64,000 bases of DNA from Prolixibacteraceae bacterium UBA1413 (GCA_002304925.1 DBPT01000006.1:124001-188000), one strand, 5' to 3'; numbered from the stretch's first letter, positions 50,696 through 59,895 are shown. Numbers and translations: made by a program. The notes: generated by a model from the sequence alone, not told the origin.

Positions 50696-51622
50696 ATGCC
50701 ACAGAAAAAAAAAGCGTCAGTTTACCGCACCAATCTGGTGAACGTAGGGATCGGACAAGGGCAGATGAAAACCCTGCCTTACCTTTTCAGTGTGACGGAA
50801 TTCACCGGGAAAGGAGAGACTTTGTCACAAAGCAGTTACACCTCGGGAGGGCTTCTTACAGAAAAGATCGCCTGGGAATATGATGAAAAGGGCCGCGTGA
50901 TCAGGCAGTATTACTATTCAGAGGAAGACACTCCTTCGGAAACCACATCCTTTGAACGGGATGAGAAGGGAGACGTGGTCAAAGAGCTGAAAGTTTATAT
51001 TGACGGTTCGACCGACACCACCACCTATCGGTATGATAAAGATAAAAAACTTCTCGAAAAAGTCACCGTTGACGATGAAGACGTGACAGACCGGCATGAA
51101 AGATTCACCTGGGATGACCACCTTCTGATCAGGCACGAAATTATCGATATGGAAGAGCACCCCATCGAACTCGATGAATTCAAATACGACGAAGCCGGCA
51201 ATTTGGTTGAGCACAAGCGGATCAATGAAGAAACCGGGGAGAATTACAGGATTGTTTCGGAATATAACAAAAGCGGACAAAAAATTGCCGACCTGATCTA
51301 TGACGAAGAGGATGAACTCGTTGAAAAAGTCTGTTACGAGCATGACGACCATGGCAAAGTAATTTCCAGCATCGTGGAGTCTCCCCAAAAAAACAGCAAC
51401 ACCCGTTATTTCTATGATGAAAAGGGGAATCACCTCGGTCATGAAGAAGTGGACGACGAAGGGACACAACTTGTTTGGGTTGAACATGCCTATGATCAAG
51501 AAAACAACCTGACCAGCAGTACGGTCTTTGTCAATGGCAGAGGCAGCGGTATGAGCCAGCATTATGAGTTACAGTATGAATATGAATGGTATGACGAAGA
51601 AGATAACCCCATGGCGGGATGA
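50696..51622 (+). CDS. YD-repeat (RHS-like) protein without signal peptide
   Basis: This 308-residue, strongly acidic protein is made of about ten short repeats of the YD type, for example WEYDEKGRVIRQYYY, FKYDEAGNLVEHKRIN, YDEEDELVEKVCYEHDDHGKV and YFYDEKGNHLGHEEVDDEG. YD repeats usually build the cage of RHS toxins or wall-associated proteins, but this one has no toxin tip, no signal peptide and no transmembrane helix. The ATG is at 50696 (MPQKKKASVYRTNL), since a longer TTG start at 50648 would lie in the terminator. It is probably cytosolic. The function is unknown. Confidence 0.8.
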   Translation: MPQKKKASVYRTNLVNVGIGQGQMKTLPYLFSVTEFTGKGETLSQSSYTSGGLLTEKIAWEYDEKGRVIRQYYYSEEDTPSETTSFERDEKGDVVKELKVYIDGSTDTTTYRYDKDKKLLEKVTVDDEDVTDRHERFTWDDHLLIRHEIIDMEEHPIELDEFKYDEAGNLVEHKRINEETGENYRIVSEYNKSGQKIADLIYDEEDELVEKVCYEHDDHGKVISSIVESPQKNSNTRYFYDEKGNHLGHEEVDDEGTQLVWVEHAYDQENNLTSSTVFVNGRGSGMSQHYELQYEYEWYDEEDNPMAG

Positions 51623-51690
51623 AACAGATGCCAGTCGCGGCACAGATGGATTTTTTGATTTCATTTTGCAAACAGATTTATATTGATGTT

Positions 51691-52122
51691 ATGTTAAAAG
51701 GAATATCACCACTCATCAGTCCGGCACTGCTGGAAGTTTTGGCCCGCATGGGGCATGGAGATGAAATCGTCCTTGCCGACGCCCATTTCCCGGGGGAATC
51801 CTTCAACAACAGGATCATAAGGGCTGACGGACTGCCTATCCCCGGGCTGTTGGAGGCCATCCTCCCCCTCTTTGAACTTGACAGTTATGTGGATGCACCC
51901 CTGATCATGATGGCTCCCGTCCCGGGTGACCAGCTTGATCCTTCGGTGGAAAATGCCTACCTGACAAGCATCCGGAAAACAAATCCGGAAATCAGGTCCA
52001 TTGCCCGCATTGAACGATTCTCCTTTTACGAACGAACCCGTTCAGCGTTCGCTGTGGTGATGACCGGAGAAACTGCCAAATACGGAAACATCATTCTCAA
52101 AAAAGGAGTGACCCCCGTGTAA
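51691..52122 (+). CDS. fucU: L-fucose mutarotase FucU, RbsD family
   Basis: It interconverts alpha- and beta-fucose. It has 143 residues, the usual RbsD/FucU length. It closely follows what I recall of E. coli FucU: MLKGISPLISPALLEVLARMGHGDEI, LADAHFP with His32, IRADGLPI, LFELDSYV and the C-terminal FYERTRSAFAVVMTGETAKYGNIILKKG, with His22 and Asp30 as active-site residues. I place the start at 51691, not 51619. No fucose catabolic genes are nearby. Confidence 0.95.
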   Translation: MLKGISPLISPALLEVLARMGHGDEIVLADAHFPGESFNNRIIRADGLPIPGLLEAILPLFELDSYVDAPLIMMAPVPGDQLDPSVENAYLTSIRKTNPEIRSIARIERFSFYERTRSAFAVVMTGETAKYGNIILKKGVTPV

Positions 52123-52175
52123 GCAGCCTCCGTAATTTTTTATCCTCTGGTGTACGCTGAATCAGACAAATGGAT

Positions 52176-52183
52176 TAATTTTG
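52176..52183 (+). promoter_or_regulatory. -7 element for galM
   Basis: TAATTTTG is a perfect TAnnTTTG match. The start near 52190 leaves a leader of about 140 nt before the galM ATG, long enough for the inverted repeat at 52284-52305. Confidence 0.5.
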
Positions 52184-52283
52184 CATAAAACAGTATAAAA
52201 TACTCTTATTTTGGAACGTCTGTTCACCGTGATGCTACATGAGTGAGGATGGTTCACATGGGAAACGGAGTCCGGCGGAACCG

Positions 52284-52305
52284 GTTACATGTCACAGGAT
52301 GTAAC
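52284..52305. promoter_or_regulatory. Inverted repeat in the galM leader
   Basis: GTTACAT (52284-52290) and ATGTAAC (52299-52305) are perfect arms around an 8-bp spacer, 24 bp before the galM ATG. It could be a regulator operator or an RNA hairpin affecting translation. Confidence 0.4.
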
Positions 52306-52329
52306 ACATTAACTAAATAATTTAAACAG

Positions 52330-53460
52330 ATGAAGACAAGACAACTTATCATGTTAGCAGGTTTGTTTTTGATTTTAGGATGCAAGAAAGCGCCCGAGCA
52401 ATTACCGGTCGTTGATCCGCTGGCTTTCGGAGGAGAGCTTGACGGAAAGAAAGTTGAACTTTTCACCCTGAAGAATGAGCAGGGCATGGTTGTTCAGATC
52501 ACCAATTTCGGCGGCAGGGTGGTTGATCTTTGGGTTCCTGACCGGGAAGGGCGGTTCACTGATGTGGTCCTGGGTTATTCCACGCTCGACGGTTACCTCA
52601 ATTCGAATGAGATTTATTACGGCACCCTGGTGGGACGGTACGGGAACCGTATCGGCAATGCCCGTTTCACGCTGAACGACTCTGTCTACACTTTGGCCGC
52701 CAACGACGGGATCAACCATCTTCACGGAGGAGTCAAAGGGTACAACGATGTGGTCTGGGATGCTGTCCAGTCCGATGAAAAAACTGTTCTGCTGAGTTAT
52801 CTTTCCCCGGACGGGGAAGAGGGTTATCCCGGCAACCTGCAGGTGAATGTCACCTATGAGCTGACTCCTGACAATGAGCTTAAAATTGAATACAGGGCGA
52901 CCACCGACAAACCGACTCCTGTCAACCTGACCCACCATTCCTATTTCAATCTGAAAGGTGCGGGCGAAGGGGACATCAACGATCATGTTTTATATATCAA
53001 TGCACCCTTTTACACCCCCGTTGACGGAGGTTTGATCCCCACTGGCGAGATTGCCCCGGTTGACGGCACTCCTTTTGATTTCAGAACGCCGATGGCCATC
53101 GGTGCCCGGGTGAATGACGACAACGAGCAATTAAAATATGGTCAGGGCTATGATCACAACTGGGTTTTAACGACTCCGTCGGGGCCGGGGCTGACCCTGG
53201 CAGCCAGGGTGGTTGAACCTTCCACGGGGCGCACCATGGAGGTATTCACCAATGAACCCGCCATTCAGTTCTACGGGGGCAACTTCCTGAATGGAAAAGA
53301 TACCGGCAAAAACGGTAAAGTTTACAATCACCGGGGTGCTTTGTGCCTCGAAACCCAGCACTTCCCCGACAGTCCGAACCATCTGGAATTCCCTTCCGTC
53401 ATCCTGGAACCCGGACAGGAATATTACTCTATTTGCATTTATAAATTTGGCGTTGAATAA
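52330..53460 (+). CDS. galM: Aldose 1-epimerase lipoprotein
   Basis: It interconverts alpha and beta anomers of aldoses. It has 376 residues. Unlike the cytosolic GalM, it starts with a lipobox ILGC (Cys18), so it probably acts at the membrane or in the periplasm. GalM signatures include NSNEIYYGTLVGRYGNRIGNARF, the catalytic histidine in NLTHHSYFNL, GHNWVL-like YDHNWVL, and the catalytic glutamate in LCLETQHFPDSPN. It is followed by a strong terminator and is probably a single-gene unit; its long leader has an inverted repeat. Confidence 0.94.
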   Translation: MKTRQLIMLAGLFLILGCKKAPEQLPVVDPLAFGGELDGKKVELFTLKNEQGMVVQITNFGGRVVDLWVPDREGRFTDVVLGYSTLDGYLNSNEIYYGTLVGRYGNRIGNARFTLNDSVYTLAANDGINHLHGGVKGYNDVVWDAVQSDEKTVLLSYLSPDGEEGYPGNLQVNVTYELTPDNELKIEYRATTDKPTPVNLTHHSYFNLKGAGEGDINDHVLYINAPFYTPVDGGLIPTGEIAPVDGTPFDFRTPMAIGARVNDDNEQLKYGQGYDHNWVLTTPSGPGLTLAARVVEPSTGRTMEVFTNEPAIQFYGGNFLNGKDTGKNGKVYNHRGALCLETQHFPDSPNHLEFPSVILEPGQEYYSICIYKFGVE

Positions 53461-53484
53461 AAGTGCCTTTGCAACGATCGTATT

Positions 53485-53509
53485 AAACCCGGCACAGCCG
53501 GGTTTTTTT
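53485..53509 (+). terminator. Intrinsic terminator after galM
   Basis: AAACCCGGC (53485-53493), loop ACA, GCCGGGTTT (53497-53505) and a run of T to 53509. Confidence 0.9.
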
Positions 53510-53577
53510 GTTTCCGCAATGAGCTTTCAGGACCAGGAATAACAGCAGTTTTCTGACTCGGGAACGAAATAAAACCC

Positions 53578-53585
53578 TATATTTG
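53578..53585 (+). promoter_or_regulatory. -7 element for ileS
   Basis: TATATTTG, a perfect TAnnTTTG, 35 bp before the ileS ATG. The -33 element is unclear. Confidence 0.5.
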
Positions 53586-53620
53586 TGCATTTTTTAAAAA
53601 GCAGGTAATTTGCAATTCAG

Positions 53621-56600
53621 ATGTCATTGAAGTTTAAGGAATACAAGCAGTTAAATCTTTCGCTGATCAATAAGGAGGTCCGTCGGCGGTGGGAGGAGGA
53701 TGACACATTTCACAAAAGCATATACACTCGTGAAGGGCATTCCACTTTTGTGTTTTATGAAGGCCCTCCTTCGGCCAACGGGATGCCGGGCATTCACCAT
53801 GTGATGTCGCGGACCATCAAGGACCTTTTCTGCCGTTATAAAACCATGAAGGGGTACCGGGTTTACCGCAAGGCCGGATGGGATACCCACGGACTTCCCA
53901 TTGAGCTGAGTGTTGAAAAAACCCTGAATATCACCAAAGAAGATATTGGGAAGAACATCTCCATTGAGGAGTACAACGAAGCCTGCCGTACCGAGGTGAT
54001 GAAGTATACCCGCGAGTGGGAGGAACTTACCCGGCAAATGGGGTATTGGGTGAACATGGACGATCCCTATATCACTTACGACAACCGTTACATTGAGACC
54101 CTCTGGAACCTGCTGCGCCGGATTTATGACAAGGGCCTTCTGTACAAGGGATATACCATTCAGCCCTTTTCACCGGCCGCAGGAAGCGGGCTGAGTTCGC
54201 ATGAACTGAACCAACCGGGATGTTATCGCGACGTGAAAGACACTTCCGCCGTAGCACAATTCAAGATCATCAGAAACGAAACCTCGGAATTCCTATTCCG
54301 CGATGTCGACTCCGATCTTTTTTTCCTGGCATGGACCACCACGCCCTGGACCCTTCCCTCCAATACCGCTCTGTGTGTCGGACCTTCCATCACCTATGTC
54401 AAAGTCAGAACCTTCAACCCCTATTCCGGCATACCAGTTACGCTGATCCTTGCGAAAGAACTGGTAGGATCCTTCTTTGATCCAGCCCATGCTATCCTGC
54501 CCTTGGACAAATACACCGCCGGATCAAAAAAAATCCCCTTCAGGATACTGGAAGAATATTCCGGGCAAACGCTTGAAGGCATTCATTATGAACAGCTTAT
54601 TGACTGGGTCAGGCCGATGGGAGATGCATTCCGGGTGATTACCGGCGATTTTGTGACCACCGAAGACGGGACCGGCATTGTCCACATCGCACCCACATTT
54701 GGCGCCGATGACGACAGGGTGGGCAAGCAACATGGAATCGCCCCGTTGCACATCATTGACAGCGAAGGCAGACTGCAACCGCTGGTTGACCGGAAAGGCC
54801 GCTTTTACCCGCTCGACAAGATGGATTCCCGTTTCCTGGAGCAATATGTCAACCCGGAAAGTTACGGCCATTTTGCCGGCCGTTTTGTCAAAAACGATTA
54901 TGACCCGGCAGCATCAGAGGAGACACCCACCATTGACGTGGACATTTCCGTCATGCTGAAGCAGGAAAACAAAGTTTTCAAAATTGAAAAATACGTCCAT
55001 AGTTATCCCCATTGCTGGCGGACCGACAAACCGGTGCTTTACTATCCCCTCGATGCCTGGTTCATTAGGACCACAGCCGTTAAGGAGAAGCTAATCGGAC
55101 TCAACAACACCATCAACTGGAAACCCAAATCAACGGGTACCGGGCGCTTCGGAAACTGGCTGGAGAACCTGGTGGACTGGAACCTCAGCAGGTCACGCTT
55201 CTGGGGAACCCCTCTGCCCATCTGGCGAACAGAAGACGGGAAAGAAGAAAAATGCATCGGCTCGGTGGAAGAATTGATAGATGAAATAAACCTGTCTGTC
55301 AAAGCCGGCTACATGGAGAAAAACCCGTACGATGGTTTTATCCCGGGATTGTATACGGCAGAAAATTATAGGAAAATTGACCTTCACCGCCCGTATGTCG
55401 ATGAGATCGTCCTGGTCTCTTCCGAAGGGACAAGGATGGTCCGTGAACCTGACCTGATCGATGTCTGGTTTGATTCCGGCGCAATGCCCTATGCACAATG
55501 GCACTACCCCTTTGAAACGGAAATTCAGGAACCCGGGAAACCTCTGCCCGAAGGGAAGAGGTTGCTGCCATTCCCTGCCGATTTTATTGCGGAAGGCGTT
55601 GACCAGACCCGCGGATGGTTTTTTACCCTCCACGCCATATCCACGATGATCAGCGAATCGGTATCTTTCAGGAACATCATCTCTAACGGGCTTATCCTTG
55701 ACAAAAACGGCAACAAAATGTCAAAACGTCTCGGAAATGCCGTTGATCCTTTTGAGACCATTGAAGAATATGGCTCTGATCCGTTGCGCTGGTATCTGAT
55801 TACCAACTCCCAGCCCTGGGATAACCTGAAATTTGATTTGGCCGGCGTCGATGAAGTCCGCAGAAAATTCTTCGGAACCCTTTACAATTCCTACAGTTTC
55901 TTCGCCTTGTATGCCAATGTGGACAAATTCAGGTGTGCCGAAGAAGAAATTCCCGTAAATGAAAGGCCTGAGCTGGACCGGTGGATCCTTTCCCTACTCA
56001 ATTCGCTGGTTGCCGAAGTTTCTGACGGTTACGAAAACTACGAACCCACTCGCGCCGGCAGGGCCATCACTGACTTTGTCATTGAAAACCTGAGCAACTG
56101 GTTTGTCCGACTAAGCCGGAAACGGTACTGGGGCGGAGAGTACCATCAGGATAAAATATCGGCCTACCAAACCCTGTATACTTGCCTGGTTACGGTGTCT
56201 AAACTGATGGCACCCATCGCTCCCTTCTATGCCGACCTGCTGTACACCGACCTGAACAGGGTGACCGGGAAAGAACCCGACCAGAGCGTCCACCTGGCCG
56301 ATTTCCCCGAACCTGACATGAAGCTGGTGGACAAAGATCTCGAAGAGAAAATGGACATCGCCCAGAAAGCATCCTCCATGATCCTCGCTCTTCGCAGGAA
56401 GGAAAAAATCAAGGTCAGACAGCCATTGGGGAAAATTATGGTCCCGGTACTCACCGACCACTTCAGAAAACAATTCGAAGCGGTCAAAAACATCATACTC
56501 ACCGAGGTGAACGTCAGGGAAGTGGAATTCCTGAACGATTCTTCGGAAATCATCCGAAAAAAAATAAAACCCAATTTTAAAATTTTGGGACCGAAAGTTG

Positions 56601-57085
56601 GCAAACTGATGAAAGAGGTCAGCCAGTCACTGGCCGGGGTGAGCGGAAAGGATATTGCAGAAATGGAAAAATCGGGACAGATGGTCTTGCTGGTACAAAA
56701 TCAGGAGATCACCCTGATCCCGGAAGACGTTGAAATCTTTACGGAAGATATTCCCGGTTGGCTGGTCAGCAGCGACGGAAATATCACCATTGCCCTCGAT
56801 GTTAATATTACGCCGGAATTGCGCATGGAAGGGATTGCCAGGGAATTCATCAACAAAATCCAGAACATCAGAAAAGAGAGCGGGTTCGAAGTTACCGACA
56901 GGATCGGTGTGAGCATTGCAAAACATGATAAACTGGATGAAGCCGTCAGGATCCATTGCGAATATATCAGTGCTCAAACGCTGGCCACCAGCTTGGAACT
57001 CGTGCCCGATATCAACTCCCCCGATGCCAAACTTATCGAAATAGATCCGGGAGTTGAAACCTGGATTCTCGTCGAAAAAAGATAA
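53621..57085 (+). CDS. ileS: Isoleucyl-tRNA synthetase, type 2, with GIHH in place of the HxGH signature
   Basis: It charges tRNA-Ile. It has 1154 residues, the length of the eukaryote-like IleRS2 class. The order is: N-terminal catalytic fold with the first signature at 57-60, where the usual HxGH is replaced by Gly-Ile-His-His (PPSANGMPGIHHVMSRTIKD); the CP1 editing domain (about 200-400, TTTPWTLPSNTALCVGP); the second signature KMSKRLGNAVDP; and an anticodon-binding and C-terminal part. A GxHH swap has been described in some IleRS2 enzymes as giving very high mupirocin resistance. Whether it does so here is inference. It is followed by traR, lspA and cysS. Confidence 0.97.
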   Translation: MSLKFKEYKQLNLSLINKEVRRRWEEDDTFHKSIYTREGHSTFVFYEGPPSANGMPGIHHVMSRTIKDLFCRYKTMKGYRVYRKAGWDTHGLPIELSVEKTLNITKEDIGKNISIEEYNEACRTEVMKYTREWEELTRQMGYWVNMDDPYITYDNRYIETLWNLLRRIYDKGLLYKGYTIQPFSPAAGSGLSSHELNQPGCYRDVKDTSAVAQFKIIRNETSEFLFRDVDSDLFFLAWTTTPWTLPSNTALCVGPSITYVKVRTFNPYSGIPVTLILAKELVGSFFDPAHAILPLDKYTAGSKKIPFRILEEYSGQTLEGIHYEQLIDWVRPMGDAFRVITGDFVTTEDGTGIVHIAPTFGADDDRVGKQHGIAPLHIIDSEGRLQPLVDRKGRFYPLDKMDSRFLEQYVNPESYGHFAGRFVKNDYDPAASEETPTIDVDISVMLKQENKVFKIEKYVHSYPHCWRTDKPVLYYPLDAWFIRTTAVKEKLIGLNNTINWKPKSTGTGRFGNWLENLVDWNLSRSRFWGTPLPIWRTEDGKEEKCIGSVEELIDEINLSVKAGYMEKNPYDGFIPGLYTAENYRKIDLHRPYVDEIVLVSSEGTRMVREPDLIDVWFDSGAMPYAQWHYPFETEIQEPGKPLPEGKRLLPFPADFIAEGVDQTRGWFFTLHAISTMISESVSFRNIISNGLILDKNGNKMSKRLGNAVDPFETIEEYGSDPLRWYLITNSQPWDNLKFDLAGVDEVRRKFFGTLYNSYSFFALYANVDKFRCAEEEIPVNERPELDRWILSLLNSLVAEVSDGYENYEPTRAGRAITDFVIENLSNWFVRLSRKRYWGGEYHQDKISAYQTLYTCLVTVSKLMAPIAPFYADLLYTDLNRVTGKEPDQSVHLADFPEPDMKLVDKDLEEKMDIAQKASSMILALRRKEKIKVRQPLGKIMVPVLTDHFRKQFEAVKNIILTEVNVREVEFLNDSSEIIRKKIKPNFKILGPKVGKLMKEVSQSLAGVSGKDIAEMEKSGQMVLLVQNQEITLIPEDVEIFTEDIPGWLVSSDGNITIALDVNITPELRMEGIAREFINKIQNIRKESGFEVTDRIGVSIAKHDKLDEAVRIHCEYISAQTLATSLELVPDINSPDAKLIEIDPGVETWILVEKR

Positions 57086-57199
57086 AAAATGCAAAGAATC
57101 GATATGTTGTAAAACCTGATAAAAGGCAGAAATAATTCCTAATTTTAGGATCAGGAATGAAACTAAGATTGATTTCTAATTTTTAAAAAAAAATGAATT

Positions 57200-57577
57200 A
57201 TGAGAGAGAAGAACCGATATTCCGATGCAGAATTGCAGGAATTCAAGGAGCTGATTATCAAGAAGATTGAAAAAGCCCAAAAGGATTACGAACTGTATAA
57301 GAACTCGCTTACCCACAATGATGGTAATGATGTGATGGATACTTCTCCGACTTTTAAGGTGTTGGAAGAAGGAGCGGCAACGCTTTCAAAAGAGGAAGCT
57401 GGCAAACTGGCACAACGGCAGCTTAAATTCATTCAGCATTTGCAGGCTGCTTTGATCAGGATCGAAAACAAAACATACGGGATTTGCCGGGAAACGGGAA
57501 AACTGATTTCCAAGGAGAGACTCCGTGCAGTGCCGCACGCCACCCTAAGTATCGATGCGAAAAAGAACCAGAAGTAA
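57200..57577 (+). CDS. TraR/DksA-family protein with a degenerate zinc-finger
   Basis: It has 125 residues: an alpha-helical coiled coil (about 10-88) and a C-terminal zinc-finger-like region YGICRETGKLISKERLRAVPHATLSI. Of the four Cys of DksA only Cys96 remains, so zinc binding is unlikely. The motif DVMDTSP at the coiled-coil tip is in the place where DksA has its catalytic aspartates. Members of this branch are found in Bacteroidota next to lspA. It may act on RNA polymerase. The lspA start is 9 bp after its stop. Confidence 0.88.
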   Translation: MREKNRYSDAELQEFKELIIKKIEKAQKDYELYKNSLTHNDGNDVMDTSPTFKVLEEGAATLSKEEAGKLAQRQLKFIQHLQAALIRIENKTYGICRETGKLISKERLRAVPHATLSIDAKKNQK

Positions 57578-57586
57578 CATCCCGTA

Positions 57587-58300
57587 ATGAGGAAATTGTC
57601 AAAACTGAACCTGGCTCTGCTGATTATTATCATCATTATCGTTGCAGACCAGGTTTTAAAGTTCTGGATCAAAACGCACATGGTGCTGGGGCAGGAGTTT
57701 CGTGTTGCCGGCAACTGGTTTATCATCCATTTTGTCGAGAACAACGGCATAGCCTTTGGCTTTGAGTTTGCCGGCGAATACGGAAAGATCATTCTCACTG
57801 TTTTCCGCATCGTGGCCGCAACGGTCATCGGGTGGTACCTTCTGAGGCTTAACAAACAGGAGGCTCCCCGCGGATTCATGATCAGCCTGGCGCTTGTTCT
57901 GGCAGGGGCCATCGGGAATATCATCGACAGTGTATTTTACGGTATGATTTTCAGCCACAGCCATGGGCAGGTGGCAGAATTTCTGCCAGCGGGAGGAGGG
58001 TATGAAACCTTCCTCCACGGCAAAGTGGTCGACATGTTGTATTTCCCGATCCTGAGGGGTACCTATCCCGACTGGTTTCCCTTCCTGGGAGGAAATGAGT
58101 TCATTTTCTTCAGGCCGGTTTTTAACATTGCCGACAGTTCGATTACCGTTGGGATCTTTTCGATCTTGCTTTTCTACCGCAATTTCTTCAATGATCACGC
58201 TTCCTCAAAAGATAAGGAAGTTAAAAATGGAATTCCAAGCGAACCAAAGGAAGAGACGAATGAGGGGATGACACTTCCTGAAACGGAAATTATTACCTGA
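57587..58300 (+). CDS. lspA: Signal peptidase II (lipoprotein signal peptidase)
   Basis: It cleaves lipoprotein signal peptides at the lipobox in the inner membrane. It has 237 residues and four membrane helices; Bacteroidota versions are longer than the ~165-residue E. coli enzyme because of an insert between helices (about 121-170). Catalytic aspartates are Asp114 in GNIIDSVFYG and Asp183 in FNIADSSITVG, with Asn53 in ENNGIAFG. It serves the many lipoproteins in this window. It is next to traR/dksA and cysS, as in other Bacteroidetes. Confidence 0.95.
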   Translation: MRKLSKLNLALLIIIIIIVADQVLKFWIKTHMVLGQEFRVAGNWFIIHFVENNGIAFGFEFAGEYGKIILTVFRIVAATVIGWYLLRLNKQEAPRGFMISLALVLAGAIGNIIDSVFYGMIFSHSHGQVAEFLPAGGGYETFLHGKVVDMLYFPILRGTYPDWFPFLGGNEFIFFRPVFNIADSSITVGIFSILLFYRNFFNDHASSKDKEVKNGIPSEPKEETNEGMTLPETEIIT

Positions 58301-58345
58301 CCGGATATCTGTCCGGGATTTTTACAGACTATAAAACCCCGAGGA

Positions 58346-59818
58346 ATGGCAAAACCACTCACTATTTACAATTCACTAAGCCGCGGGAAAGAGGTTTTCG
58401 AGCCCCTGATCCCCGGGAAGACAGGCTTGTATGTTTGTGGTCCCACCGTTTACAGCAACGCACACCTGGGACATGCCAGGCCTGCCGTCACCTTTGACTT
58501 ACTGTACCGCTATCTTCTCCATCTTGGCTACAAAGTCCGGTATGTGCGGAACATCACCGACGTGGGGCACCTTGAAGATGAGATTGAAGAATCAGGAGAG
58601 GACAAAATTGTCAAAAAAGCGCGATTGGAACAGTTGGAGCCCATGGAAGTGGTTCAAAAATACTTGAACACCTTCCACCGTAACATGGCCCAGCTGAATA
58701 CCCTTCCCCCCTGTATTGAACCCCGCGCCTCAGCTCATATCATCGAACAGCAGTTGCTGATCAAAAGAATTCTCGAAAATGGATTTGCCTATGAAGTAAA
58801 CGGGTCGGTCTATTTCGATGTCGAAAAATACAACACCCGATACCGCTACGGAATCCTGTCGGGCCGGAATCTGGAAGAGATGGTGGCCAACACCCGTAAC
58901 CTGGAGGGGCAGGAAGAGAAGAAGAATCCCTTTGATTTCGCGTTGTGGAAAAAGGCCAGCCCCGGGCACATCATGCAATGGCCTTCGGAATGGGGCATGG
59001 GATTCCCGGGATGGCACCTCGAATGCTCCGCCATGAGCATGAAATACCTCGGAGAAGTTTTCGACATCCACGGGGGAGGAATGGACCTGCAGTTCCCCCA
59101 CCACGAATGCGAGATCGCCCAGTCAACGGCGGCTTCGGGACATTCATCGGTCCGTTACTGGATGCACAACAACATGATTACCATCAACGGACAGAAAATG
59201 GCGCGCTCCCTGGGGAACTTCATCACCCTCGACGAACTCTTTTCCGGAAACCATCCCCTGCTCGATAGCGCCTACTCTCCCATGACCATCCGGTTTTTTA
59301 TCCTCCAGGCCCATTACCGCAGTACTCTCGACTTCTCAAACGAAGCCCTCCAGTCAGCAGGAAAAGGCCTCGAACGGTTGATGAAAGCGGCCGCCCTTCT
59401 TCCAAAACTGACAGCTTCCGCGACATCAACTGTCGATATCGGTGCGCTGGAAGAGAATTGCAGGGAAGCCATCAACGATGATCTCAATAGCCCCATCCTG
59501 ATTGCCCATCTCTTCGACGGGGTCAGAATAATCAATCAGGTCAGTGAGGGATTGGCTTCGGTATCGGCAGAAGATCTGGATAAGCTGAAAAGTATTTTCC
59601 ACACCTGGCTGTTCGATATCCTGGGGCTTCGGGAAGAAAACAATCCAGCCGGAAATTCAGAAACCATCAGGCAACTGGTGGAACTCACCCTCAAAATAAG
59701 AATGGATGCCAAAGCAAAGAAAGACTGGACTACTTCAGACTATATCCGCAGCGAACTGGCCAGGATCGGCATCTCTGTGAAGGATAAGAAAGAGGGCTGC
59801 GAATGGGAGATGGACTAA
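58346..59818 (+). CDS. cysS: Cysteinyl-tRNA synthetase
   Basis: It charges tRNA-Cys. It has 490 residues with the first signature HLGHARP (40-46), zinc ligand Cys31 in VCGPTVYS, WHLECSAMS and HGGGMDLQFPHHECEIAQ, and a second signature KMARS instead of KMSKS in GQKMARSLGNFITLDEL. KMARS is common in the phylum. The C-terminal DALR region follows about 350. The start MAKPLTIYNSLSRGKEVF is the family start. Confidence 0.96.
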   Translation: MAKPLTIYNSLSRGKEVFEPLIPGKTGLYVCGPTVYSNAHLGHARPAVTFDLLYRYLLHLGYKVRYVRNITDVGHLEDEIEESGEDKIVKKARLEQLEPMEVVQKYLNTFHRNMAQLNTLPPCIEPRASAHIIEQQLLIKRILENGFAYEVNGSVYFDVEKYNTRYRYGILSGRNLEEMVANTRNLEGQEEKKNPFDFALWKKASPGHIMQWPSEWGMGFPGWHLECSAMSMKYLGEVFDIHGGGMDLQFPHHECEIAQSTAASGHSSVRYWMHNNMITINGQKMARSLGNFITLDELFSGNHPLLDSAYSPMTIRFFILQAHYRSTLDFSNEALQSAGKGLERLMKAAALLPKLTASATSTVDIGALEENCREAINDDLNSPILIAHLFDGVRIINQVSEGLASVSAEDLDKLKSIFHTWLFDILGLREENNPAGNSETIRQLVELTLKIRMDAKAKKDWTTSDYIRSELARIGISVKDKKEGCEWEMD

Positions 59819-59893
59819 GCTGAGGCTAAGGTTGAGTTTGAGAGTGTCGCCTCCGCTGAATCTTCGGCAACCGAAGAAGGTTAAGGTTAAGAT
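59819..59893 (+). repeat. Degenerate GGTTAAG-type short repeats before folM
   Basis: Fragments such as GGCTAAGGTTGAG near 59825 and AAGGTTAAGGTTAAG (about 59877-59891) surround an imperfect hairpin (CTTCGGCAACCGAAG). Similar GAGGTTGAGATTAAG occurs at 10206-10220. These look like remnants of hexamer-like repeats. Confidence 0.4.
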
Positions 59894-59895
59894 GT

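Noticed and set aside
58346..59818. KMARS instead of KMSKS in CysRS as a novelty
   Set aside because: This variant is frequent in Bacteroidota CysRS and is not a sign of unusual function.
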